Below, one piece after another: positions 7,140 to 14,551 of a stretch of DNA of 46,296 nt (its first letter is position 1; each line of letters begins with the position of its first letter). Source of the stretch: Clostridium sp. AF27-2AA (GTDB taxonomy: Bacteria; Bacillota; Clostridia; Lachnospirales; Lachnospiraceae); the NCBI RefSeq assembly GCF_003478505.1, contig NZ_QUFI01000024.1:1-46296 (forward strand), read 5' to 3'. The position numbers and the translations under genes are program-made. The notes beneath the pieces are model-generated. The model had not been told where the DNA came from. It ran no database searches and worked only from the letters and a program-made list of their open reading frames with translations.

Positions 7140-8840
7140 TTATTCTATCCTCTTCACAAAACATTCCTTCTTATAAAACGCGATTCCATAGCACAGAACT
7201 TCATTTCCATTTTCCAGAAATTCTTCCGCATAGCTGCGATTCCGAATCTGAGTTAATGCTTCCTCGCATTCCCGTTCAAGCTTTGTTCTGTCTTCTGCGA
7301 TCTTAACTTCAAAGATCACTACCCGCATGTTGGACGGATCTGCTATCACAATATCACTTCGCCCTGTACCATGTTCCCGATTAGACTCTACCGCATAGCC
7401 GATTCCGGTAAAGATTCCCGCAAGAAACGCGTGGTAATAATCTTCCCGGTAATCATGATAGCTGATGGTTTTTCTCAGAAGACGATTCATTTCTGAAATA
7501 ATCGTCCCCACATCTCCACGCCATATAGCCTCGCCCAAATTCTCCGGTTTCCAGGATGGTGCGCTTTCCATGAACCATTTTACGATCGTATCACGGTAAA
7601 TTTCCTGAATTTCTTCATTGGGAATCATGAGCGCGGTAAAACCATCCCGGATTCTGTTTCGATCTTCTGGCCGCAAATCTTTCTCCCTGCACCGTGTCAA
7701 ATATCCGGTCAGATACAGTACACTCCAAAAGTTTTCATCAGAACACCGATCAAAATCATAGGTCAGATTTTCATCGATTTTCTGGATAATATAACCGCCG
7801 CCCAATAAGATTTCCAGTTTTGCTGTAATGAGATTCTGCTTATGATCAAGGAAAGAACGAATCACTGCATTGTCACTAGTGTTTCTCCAATAGCTGACCG
7901 GCTGGCTGATTTCTTCGTGTTCTTGAAGATCATACACATAATTGAGCACATCCCAGGGACAGTACATGTCAAACTCACCAAAATGATAACCGTCATACCA
8001 CGCACGAACCCGCTCTGCCTCATTCTGATAACCAGAATCCTCCAGAATCTGTCCTACCTCCTGGCTGGTAAAGCCAAAATATTCATTCAGCCTTGATTTT
8101 ACAATCGAATCTGAAACAAAATTATTTGTTCCGGTGAAAATACTCTCATTGGATATACGCAGACAGCCTGTCACTACCGCAAAAAGAAGATTGCTGTTAT
8201 CCTTCACAGAGGTGCTCATCATGGCACGCATCATATCCAGCATCTGGTCGTAATACCCATGCGCGCTTGCCTTTGCCAGCGGCACATCGTATTCATCCAG
8301 CAGAAGGATCACCGGCTTTTCGTAATAGTCATGAAGCATCTGCATGATCAGGGAAAGACTTGTTTTCAGCATCGTATCGGTTGTCTTTCCATCCACTACA
8401 TCGACAAGCTGCAAAAAAATCTTTTTATCAAATGGATTTACTTTCTCGCTTTCTGTCAGATAAAAATACTGCCTGCACAGTTCCGCAATTCTTCTCTGAA
8501 GCATACTTTTCGCTGACTCAAAATCAAGCCCATCTACATCTTTTAATGTCAGAAAAACCGTAGGATACTGGTTCATCCAGTTTGCGCAAAGTCCGGAATT
8601 TCTGGAAATCGCAAGACCATTAAACAATTCATGGCTGTCTTTCCGGATATCAAAAAAGTTGGCCAGCATACTCATGCCGAGGGTCTTTCCAAAACGGCGC
8701 GGACGAGTGATCAGTGTTACCTTAGTGACTTTTGTTTTTACCAGTTTTTCAATCAGTTCCGATTTATCAATAAAGTAATATCCATTTTTGCGTATTTCCG
8801 CAAAATCAGAAACACCAACCGGAATATTCAGATTTGCCAT
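7140..8840 (-). CDS. AAA-ATPase-like protein with C-terminal PD-(D/E)XK nuclease-like domain
   Basis: 566 residues. The N-terminal half matches the AAA-ATPase-like family (PF09820): VGVSDFAEIRKNGYYFIDKS, then a P-loop variant RPRRFGKTL (about residues 46-54) in place of the standard Walker A, and a Walker B-like ILLLDEYDVPL. The C-terminal domain carries GRSDIVI and VIFEVK, the spaced Asp and Glu-x-Lys of PD-(D/E)XK nucleases. Such proteins are abundant in gut anaerobes; their function is not established. The start at 8840 (MANLNIP) is chosen for AGGTGGGTGACAAG upstream. It stands alone with its own promoter (8887-8915) and terminator, so no operon partner hints at a role. Mobile-element or defence function is only a guess. 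Confidence 0.85.
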   Translation of the reverse strand: MANLNIPVGVSDFAEIRKNGYYFIDKSELIEKLVKTKVTKVTLITRPRRFGKTLGMSMLANFFDIRKDSHELFNGLAISRNSGLCANWMNQYPTVFLTLKDVDGLDFESAKSMLQRRIAELCRQYFYLTESEKVNPFDKKIFLQLVDVVDGKTTDTMLKTSLSLIMQMLHDYYEKPVILLLDEYDVPLAKASAHGYYDQMLDMMRAMMSTSVKDNSNLLFAVVTGCLRISNESIFTGTNNFVSDSIVKSRLNEYFGFTSQEVGQILEDSGYQNEAERVRAWYDGYHFGEFDMYCPWDVLNYVYDLQEHEEISQPVSYWRNTSDNAVIRSFLDHKQNLITAKLEILLGGGYIIQKIDENLTYDFDRCSDENFWSVLYLTGYLTRCREKDLRPEDRNRIRDGFTALMIPNEEIQEIYRDTIVKWFMESAPSWKPENLGEAIWRGDVGTIISEMNRLLRKTISYHDYREDYYHAFLAGIFTGIGYAVESNREHGTGRSDIVIADPSNMRVVIFEVKIAEDRTKLERECEEALTQIRNRSYAEEFLENGNEVLCYGIAFYKKECFVKRIE

Positions 8841-8886
8841 CTTGTCACCCACCTTTTCATCATTTTTCAAGCATCTTTCTGGGTTT

Positions 8887-8915
8887 ATGATACCACGAAA
8901 TAATGATGGCTACAA
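8887..8915 (-). promoter_or_regulatory. Promoter of the AAA-ATPase-like gene
   Basis: On the minus strand TTGTAG (8910-8915) and TATCAT (8887-8892) have a 17-base spacer, about 45 bases ahead of the start codon at 8840. Confidence 0.6.
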
Positions 8916-9103
8916 TTCTTATCTTTGGCAAAAAGCGACCGCCCTCTCCCGGTCAGAAACAGCAGATTGCCAAAGGCTTCCACGCTCTGGGATACAGCAT
9001 CATATCCGACAGCCGCTTTTTCCGCAACGATCCGGAACTCCACTACATTCCCATGATCAACAAAGACGGGACTGCATTTACCAGAAAAACCTGGATGGTT
9101 TAG
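8903..9103 (+). CDS. Short hypothetical ORF, possibly a gene remnant
   Basis: An open frame of 66 codons with the codon preference of neighbouring genes (many C-ending codons). No family is recognised, and no signal peptide or membrane segment is seen. No ribosome binding site precedes the tandem ATGs, and the first codons overlap the -35 region of the divergent AAA-ATPase-like gene. The stop codon abuts the conserved tail CTTCTGCTTT of the structured element at 9104. At the other locus that position is occupied by a long hairpin. It may be the 3' fragment of a longer gene or non-functional. Confidence 0.35.
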   Translation: MMATILIFGKKRPPSPGQKQQIAKGFHALGYSIISDSRFFRNDPELHYIPMINKDGTAFTRKTWMV

Positions 9104-9419
9104 CTTCTGCTTTCCTGCTATTCTACGGTAATAAAAAACACAGCCAGAATGGTACTGGTAAAAGCTGGAAATCATGGCTCTTATCAGTACCGTTCTGGCT
9201 GTGTCTATCTTTTCTTAGTGGGGCCAATACAGTAGAAGCCGGTTATCCCGGCATTCCGCGGAGCATAAATATGGGTATACGTGTCCGGCTATGCAGCGAC
9301 TGGTGTTTGAGGGAGGCGGACATCTTGTCCGACTATCCGCAAACATCTGTCAGCTGCATCGTCCGAACACAATACCCATATTTTGCACAGCGGTATGCCG
9401 GGATTACCGGCTTCGGACC
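9104..9419. ncRNA. Structured palindromic 3' element, copy C
   Basis: Read on the minus strand, the element starts with GGTCCGAAG (9411-9419), 25 bases after the MATE stop codon. It folds into a 180-nt imperfect hairpin (CCGGCTTC 9407-9414 with GAAGCCGG 9235-9242; inner CGGACA/TGTCCG tip), continues with CTTCTACTGTATTG, and ends in the terminator at 9131-9204. On the plus strand, 9104-9132 (CTTCTGCTTTCCTG and following bases) is nearly identical to 44130-44159 in copy A. The locus therefore has the same two-sided plan as the 44-kb pair but lacks the plus-side hairpin. Interior bases differ from the 44-kb copies while ends and terminator are conserved. Whether it acts as RNA or as a DNA repeat is unknown. 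Confidence 0.65.
9131..9204 (-). terminator. Terminator of the MATE transcript / copy C element
   Basis: A 20-bp stem (9185-9204 with 9138-9157, ACACAGCCAGAACGGTACTG against its complement with one wobble) is followed on the minus strand by TTTTTTATT. It shares the CAGCCAGAA...TTCTGGCTG core with the terminator at 44165-44241. Confidence 0.9.
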
Positions 9420-9444
9420 TGTAGCGATCTACGCTCTTAAATTT

Positions 9445-10833
9445 TTATATTGCAATCTTCCTGTAGCTCCTCCAGAAGTACGCCACCTCTGCCGCTCCTG
9501 TAATGATCCACGAAAATGCATAAAGCAGATACAGGGATGTCAGCGTGTGGAAATGGGCAAAGATCGTAAATACCCAGATCACACGGAATACACAGGAACC
9601 AAGAATGACGATCACTGTAGGTGCGACACTCTTTCCGATTCCGCGGGAGGCTGCGATGGAACAGTCCATAAATGCTGAGATCGCATACGAAAAGGCCATG
9701 ATGGAAAGCCGTTCCTTTCCCGCATGGATCACGGCAGGCTCTGTTGCAAACAGGGATAAGAACCCATCGCCAAATAAGAAGAAACATCCACCCAGAACCG
9801 CTCCGATTGAAAAAGCATATGTCAGGCAGATAAAATAGCTTTTCAATACCCGTTCCTTTTTTCCTGCGCCCAGATTGCGGCTCATGAAGCTGGCGCAGGC
9901 TGTATAGAACGCAAACATGGAATTATAGACCAGCGGATCGGTATTGGCTGCTGCCGCATTTCCCGAAACCGTAACTGCGTCAAAGGAATTGACTCCCGCC
10001 TGTACAAACAGGTTGGCGATTGCAAAGATTGCCTGCTGCAGTCCTCCGGGAATTCCCAGCATTAAAACAGCCTTACCTGCCATTCTGTGAAAACACACCT
10101 TGCGAAGCTGAAGTCTGCAGACATCCCGCCGTCTCCACAGATGATGTAAAACCAGGCCGGCCGATGTATACTGAGCCATGACACTGGCAATAGCCACACC
10201 TTCTGCTGCCATATGAAGCCCGATGACAAAGATCAGGTTCATGATCACGTTCAGGACTCCTGCGATAAGCAGATACACCAGCGGCCGTTTGGTGTCACCT
10301 CGGGCACTCATAACGCCGTTGCCGAAATTGTAAAGTCCCATGGCAGGCATACCCAGAGAATAGATCTGAAGGTAATTGACCGCACCCTCCATCAGCTCGT
10401 CCTTCGTATGCAGAAGAACAAGGAACGCTCTGGAGCTGGTCAGGCCGACCACACAGATCAGAAGTCCGGTCACAAGGCAGATCAGAAAAGAGGAATGGAT
10501 CGTCTCCTCTGTCTCTTTCTGGTTTCCGGCTCCCAGGCCATGGGCCACGCGGACATTCACGCCAGCGCCCATGCCAATGAGAAATCCGGTAAACAGCGTC
10601 ACCAGAAGGCTGGTGGAGCCCACCGATCCCAGTGCCCGGTAATCCGCAAAGCGCCCTACAACAGCCACATCGCTTAAATTAAACATGACCTCCAGCAGCT
10701 GGGAAAAAATCAGCGGGCAGCTGAACAGAAAGATATTCTTCCACAAGGATCCTTCTGTCATGCTGACCGCAGATGTCTGATTCTTCTTTGAATCCATTTT
10801 ATTATATTCTTTTAAATTCTGATTACTGCTCAT
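9445..10833 (-). CDS. MATE family multidrug/sodium efflux transporter
   Basis: 462 residues with about twelve hydrophobic segments in two homologous halves, typical of MATE exporters that drive cationic compounds out with a Na+ or H+ gradient. Family-like stretches include FLFSCPLIFSQLLEVMFNLSD with VVGRFAD in the first helices, GAGVNVRVAHGLGAG, and FMSRNLGAGKKERV in the second half. The substrate cannot be predicted. The start codon (10833) overlaps the end of the cytidylate-kinase-like gene by 11 bases (ATGAGCAGTAA), indicating translational coupling. The structured element at 9104-9419 begins 25 bases beyond the stop. Confidence 0.92.
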   Translation of the reverse strand: MSSNQNLKEYNKMDSKKNQTSAVSMTEGSLWKNIFLFSCPLIFSQLLEVMFNLSDVAVVGRFADYRALGSVGSTSLLVTLFTGFLIGMGAGVNVRVAHGLGAGNQKETEETIHSSFLICLVTGLLICVVGLTSSRAFLVLLHTKDELMEGAVNYLQIYSLGMPAMGLYNFGNGVMSARGDTKRPLVYLLIAGVLNVIMNLIFVIGLHMAAEGVAIASVMAQYTSAGLVLHHLWRRRDVCRLQLRKVCFHRMAGKAVLMLGIPGGLQQAIFAIANLFVQAGVNSFDAVTVSGNAAAANTDPLVYNSMFAFYTACASFMSRNLGAGKKERVLKSYFICLTYAFSIGAVLGGCFFLFGDGFLSLFATEPAVIHAGKERLSIMAFSYAISAFMDCSIAASRGIGKSVAPTVIVILGSCVFRVIWVFTIFAHFHTLTSLYLLYAFSWIITGAAEVAYFWRSYRKIAI

Positions 10834-11425
10834 ACAGCTTCAAACTCTCCAGGATCATATCAACACACTTTTCTATCCCAAGTTTTCCGCTGTTCAAACT
10901 TAAGTGATAGTTTCTTGGGTTTCCCCACTCATTTCCGCTGTAATACTGGTAATAATCGCGGCGTTTCTGATCGATCTGACGCATACGGCTTTCCATCTTT
11001 TTTGCAGTCTCCTGCGGCTCTAAAGCCAGCATACGCTCCACGCGCTTCTTCATGCCGGCGCAGATGAATACATGGAATCCATCTTCCACCAGAATATCCG
11101 AACAGCGTCCGATGATGACGCATGGGCCCTCCTGAGCCAGTTTTTTGATAATCTGGGACTGGGCCATAAATACCTGGTCTGATACCGGAACTTCATATAG
11201 TGGAGAAAACGGATTTACAGACACATAATCGTGATCGATCCGTTCCTTGTTTCCAATCACCTCATCATGGCTGTGAAACACATCTTCCGAAATATTTGTA
11301 TCCTCCGCTGCCATGGAAATGATCTCTTTATCGTAAAACGGGATGCCAAGCTTTTCCGCCAGACGAAATCCCACCTCACGGCCGCCGCTTCCAAACTCAC
11401 GGCTTATGGTAATGACTCTGCTCAT
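10823..11425 (-). CDS. Cytidylate kinase-like family protein
   Basis: 200 residues of the cytidylate-kinase-2 family (PF13189). The N-terminal ITISREFGSGGREVG resembles the P-loop of this family, where the standard GxxGxGK[ST] is modified. CVIIGRCSDILV and a basic LID-like RMRQIDQKRRDYYQYYSG follow. True CMP kinase activity is uncertain because these paralogues often coexist with a canonical cmk. The start at 11425 has AGGAGG eight bases upstream. It forms a two-gene operon with the MATE transporter, overlapping it by 11 bases, an association that recurs in Firmicutes but whose logic is unclear. Confidence 0.85.
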   Translation of the reverse strand: MSRVITISREFGSGGREVGFRLAEKLGIPFYDKEIISMAAEDTNISEDVFHSHDEVIGNKERIDHDYVSVNPFSPLYEVPVSDQVFMAQSQIIKKLAQEGPCVIIGRCSDILVEDGFHVFICAGMKKRVERMLALEPQETAKKMESRMRQIDQKRRDYYQYYSGNEWGNPRNYHLSLNSGKLGIEKCVDMILESLKLYEQ

Positions 11426-11648
11426 AATTGTTTCCTCCTCTCCGGTATCGCTTTTTGTTTTACTTTCATTTTTTCGCATGTAAAAACAAAAAAGATTGTG
11501 AATGCCGTGCTTTCATCTTAGCATGTTTATCCACAGAAAGCTACCGTTTCCGACAAAATTATGCACAATTTTCCCGCTATTTTCCCTGCATCATACAGCA
11601 AACAATACAAATCCGCACCTGCGCTGGAATCAGCTGTCAGGAACCTGG

Positions 11649-12146
11649 TCAGATTGTTTTGGGCAAAAGCTCAAACGCCAGGCGTTCCTCTCCATTGGCC
11701 AGATAAATCTTGCCACATCTGGTAAATCCAATTTTTTCCAGCACATGCTGCATCGGAAGATTATTCCGGTGAGTATCAATCCGCAAATCTCCATGACTGT
11801 GCTCTGCGCACCAGTGGATGCAGAAAGAACCAGCCCCCTTCACACGGCCCGGCGCTGCCACCCGGTGCATGACATGATATGTTCCGGTCCCAATCCAGCT
11901 TCCCTCATAAATCTTTGCATAATCCGGATCGGGTTCCTCTGAAAAATAGAACACTCCGGCCAATACACCGTCCGCCTCGCAGACATAACTTTTTCCTGCC
12001 CGGATATCTGCTTCTATCTGCTCCACCGGCGGATAAGATGTTCCCCACTGCGTGCCATTTCCGGTCGCCTGCATGAAAGCTCTTGCTTCCGCATAGAGTT
12101 TTAAAATTTCCGGCAGATCCGTCATCTGGGCGTTTCTGATTTCCAT
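11649..12146 (-). CDS. GNAT family N-acetyltransferase
   Basis: 165 residues with the GNAT fold: EIRNAQMTDLPEIL at the N-terminus, a central strand VLAGVFYFSEE, and a C-terminal LRIDTHRNNLPMQHVLEKIGF segment matching the region where the acetyl-CoA pantetheine packs. The acceptor substrate is unknown. The start at 12146 is supported by AAAGGA nine bases upstream; a much longer in-frame extension has no ribosome binding site. It follows the NADPH-dependent oxidoreductase gene on the same strand after 91 bases and may be co-transcribed with folD and fchA. Confidence 0.8.
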   Translation of the reverse strand: MEIRNAQMTDLPEILKLYAEARAFMQATGNGTQWGTSYPPVEQIEADIRAGKSYVCEADGVLAGVFYFSEEPDPDYAKIYEGSWIGTGTYHVMHRVAAPGRVKGAGSFCIHWCAEHSHGDLRIDTHRNNLPMQHVLEKIGFTRCGKIYLANGEERLAFELLPKTI

Positions 12147-12237
12147 ATCGTCAGGTCCTTTCTGATTGCGAATTCTAACATGATTTTCATTTATCCAAGC
12201 CCTTTTCCGGCATGCGTCCGGCCGAAAACAGTCTGAG

Positions 12238-12867
12238 CTATCGGATGAAATTGGTTCTGACCCGCTCTTCCCGGCCGGTCGGCGGTGTAATGCCTGCTGC
12301 CTTTCCGGCCTCAATGCACAGGATCATCCAGGCCATATTGCGGCCCATAGTACGCATGGTCTGCAGGCCCTCCAGATCCTGAAGCACCTCCTCCGGCTTG
12401 TTGCCATGTACCATATTCCAGTACTGGGATCCAACGGTCATCATATTGCTGATGCCAAAATATTTGTTCAGCACATCAAAGGATGCCGTAGTTCCGCCGC
12501 GTCTTGCGGAAAGTACGGCAGCTCCCGGTTTGTACGCAAACGCGCTGCCTGCGGAATAGAACAGCCTGTCCAGGAAAGAAAGCACCCGGCCACTCGGATG
12601 CGCATAGTAAACCGGACTTCCGAAAATGAAGCCATCTGCCTCTTTTGCTTTTGCAGCCACAAGATTGACCTGATCATCATCAAATACACAGCGGCCCAGC
12701 TTTCCGCAGGAACCGCAGCCGATACAGTCGCGGATAGCATCTTTTCCAAGCTGGATGATCTCAGTCTCCACACCTTCCTCGTTTAATGCCCTTGCCGCCT
12801 CACTCAATGCAGTGAAGGTACAGCCATGCTCATTTCCACTTCCATTAATCAGTAATACTTTTGCCAT
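12238..12867 (-). CDS. Flavodoxin-fold NAD(P)H-dependent oxidoreductase
   Basis: 209 residues of the NADPH-dependent FMN reductase/iron-sulfur flavoprotein type. LLINGSGNEHGCT forms the FMN phosphate loop. DCIGCGSCGKLGRC holds a compact cysteine cluster resembling that of iron-sulfur flavoproteins, FGSPVYYAHPSG contacts the flavin, and SARRGGTTAS is the second FMN-binding stretch. The physiological acceptor is unknown. It lies 23 bases after folD with its own AAGGAG, so it is likely read with the one-carbon genes. Confidence 0.85.
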   Translation of the reverse strand: MAKVLLINGSGNEHGCTFTALSEAARALNEEGVETEIIQLGKDAIRDCIGCGSCGKLGRCVFDDDQVNLVAAKAKEADGFIFGSPVYYAHPSGRVLSFLDRLFYSAGSAFAYKPGAAVLSARRGGTTASFDVLNKYFGISNMMTVGSQYWNMVHGNKPEEVLQDLEGLQTMRTMGRNMAWMILCIEAGKAAGITPPTGREERVRTNFIR

Positions 12868-12890
12868 GTGAATATCTCCTTCTATTTGTT

Positions 12891-13724
12891 TTACAGTCCC
12901 GCAGCTCTTACCAGATGCTTCGCCAGCACCGCCGTGGTCACGGCTCCGACACCGCCCGGCACCGGAGTTGCCGCCTGGGCTTTGTCCTGGATGGTATCGT
13001 AATCCACATCGCCGCAGAGTTTTCCGTTTTCGTCCACATTGATGCCCACATCAATCACCACAGCATCCTGAGCAACATAATCGCCGTTCAGCATTTTCGC
13101 CCGTCCGGCTGCAGCCACCAGGATCTCCGCATTGCGGCAGGTGCCTGCCAGATCTTTGGTTCTGGTATGGCAGATGGTTACTGTGGCATTTTCCTTCACC
13201 ATTAACATGGAAAGCGGTTTGCCCACAACCATGCTGCGTCCTACGATGGTCACGCGTTTTCCGGTCATCGGGATTTCTGCTGCTTTCAGCACTTCAATGA
13301 CGGCTTCTGCCGTGCACGGAGCAAAACCGCTGTCATCTCCCTCAAATATCTTTGCGATATTAACCGGGGAGATGCCGTCCAGATCCTTTGCCGGATCGAT
13401 CATGCCCTCAATATCCTTCTCACAGATCTGCTTCGGCAACGGACGCAGCATCAGGATTCCGGTCACATCCGGGTCCTCATTGATCTTTGTGAACTCTGCC
13501 TTGAAATCAGCATCGGTAATATCTGCCGGATACACATAAGACTGCACCCGCAGGCCAAAATTCTCCATCTTTTTGGTGGCACCGCGCTCATAGGACATAT
13601 CATCCGGATTCTCTCCCACACGGATGATGGCCAGCTTCGGAGCTGCACCCTTGCATTTTGCAAGTGCTGCCTGTACCTCTTCTTTGATCTTTGCAGAAAC
13701 CTCTGCGCCTTTTAATACTCTCAT
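12891..13724 (-). CDS. folD: Bifunctional methylene-THF dehydrogenase / methenyl-THF cyclohydrolase
   Basis: Interconverts 5,10-methylene-THF and 10-formyl-THF. 277 residues with the diagnostic motifs: catalytic-Lys region YERGATKKMENFG, GILMLRPLPKQ, PCTAEAVIEVL, the nucleotide-binding VTIVGRSMVVGKPLSMLM, and C-terminal TPVPGGVGAVTTAVL. In FolD the cyclohydrolase motif is usually YxxxK; here it reads Y-E-R-G-A-T-K-K. The start at 13724 is set by GGGAGGAAATCC. fchA lies 69 bases upstream on the same strand, giving a folate one-carbon unit. Confidence 0.95.
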   Translation of the reverse strand: MRVLKGAEVSAKIKEEVQAALAKCKGAAPKLAIIRVGENPDDMSYERGATKKMENFGLRVQSYVYPADITDADFKAEFTKINEDPDVTGILMLRPLPKQICEKDIEGMIDPAKDLDGISPVNIAKIFEGDDSGFAPCTAEAVIEVLKAAEIPMTGKRVTIVGRSMVVGKPLSMLMVKENATVTICHTRTKDLAGTCRNAEILVAAAGRAKMLNGDYVAQDAVVIDVGINVDENGKLCGDVDYDTIQDKAQAATPVPGGVGAVTTAVLAKHLVRAAGL

Positions 13725-13793
13725 GGATTTCCTCCCTCGTTCCTTCTGATACTCGCCCACCTGTATTTCAACAGGCACCAGGACGTCAATTCA

Positions 13794-14420
13794 TCAGGTG
13801 AGCTGCTCTAACACCTTTTCGTATATTTCGTCTGCTTTCTTTGTTCCGTTTTTAATCAGTTCTCTGGCCTTTGTATTCAGCTCCTCCGCCTTTTCCCGGT
13901 TCTTCATGGATTTGGTATTGATATAGACATTCATGACTGCTCCGGTCAATGCGGTGCGGGCAAACTGTACGGCAACGCCTACATCGGACACAGCCATGCG
14001 GCTTCCCTTTTCCCCGAGAACCTCCAGAAACGTCAAGGTCTCAACAGCCTTCTCCATCATGTGAAGAGGTACCAGGCTTGCAGCCAGAAGATTTTCCTCC
14101 ATAATGCGTACCTTCTCCTGCTTTTCTTCCTCGGTGGATGCCGGAAGGGCATAGGCTGCTGCCAGAGGCGCAAAAGCCTTTGCGTCCTGGTCTGCCAGAT
14201 CCAGAAAATCTTCCTGCAGTGCCTGAAGCTTTCCAAGCAGTTCCTGCATTATTTTTTCTACATCTGCGTATTTTTTCTTTCCAACCGTTAAGTTCGCAAC
14301 CATCTGTCCCAACGCTGCCGCCAGAGCTCCGCCGATTGCTGATGCTCCGCCGCCGCCCGGAACCGGAGCCTTGGAGGCCAGGCTATTCAGCCAGAGACCC
14401 ATCAATTCTTTTTCTATCAT
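13794..14420 (-). CDS. fchA: Cyclodeaminase/cyclohydrolase family protein (FchA-like)
   Basis: 208 residues of the formiminotransferase-cyclodeaminase family. The N-terminal SKAPVPGGGGASAIGGALA glycine-rich helix cap and the all-helical remainder match methenyl-THF cyclohydrolase FchA of clostridia. It would hydrolyse 5,10-methenyl-THF to 10-formyl-THF, or release ammonia from formimino-THF. Next to folD in a probable acetogen relative, cyclohydrolase is the better guess; no formimidoyltransferase or histidine-degradation gene is present here. The start at 14420 follows AAGGAAGG. The symbol is assigned by family resemblance and context. Confidence 0.82.
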   Translation of the reverse strand: MIEKELMGLWLNSLASKAPVPGGGGASAIGGALAAALGQMVANLTVGKKKYADVEKIMQELLGKLQALQEDFLDLADQDAKAFAPLAAAYALPASTEEEKQEKVRIMEENLLAASLVPLHMMEKAVETLTFLEVLGEKGSRMAVSDVGVAVQFARTALTGAVMNVYINTKSMKNREKAEELNTKARELIKNGTKKADEIYEKVLEQLT

Positions 14421-14470
14421 CAGAGAATCCTTCCTTTTCAAAATATCATTTCACGATTATACCATATCAA

Positions 14471-14507
14471 AACAAAGAACACCAGTCCTGGAAATAGACT
14501 GGTGTTC
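14471..14507 (-). terminator. Terminator of the aspartase gene
   Basis: An 11-bp perfect stem GAACACCAGTC (14497-14507 paired with 14477-14487) is followed on the minus strand by TTTGTTTTG. It separates aspA from the downstream fchA gene on the same strand. Confidence 0.85.
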
Positions 14508-14551
14508 CTGATTGATTGTCCAAATGGTATTTCTGTATGCTCTTTTTCTCG

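Noticed and set aside
9104..9444. A retron or group II intron at the 9-kb hairpin
   Set aside because: No reverse transcriptase or maturase gene is in the window, and the intron domain V pattern is absent.
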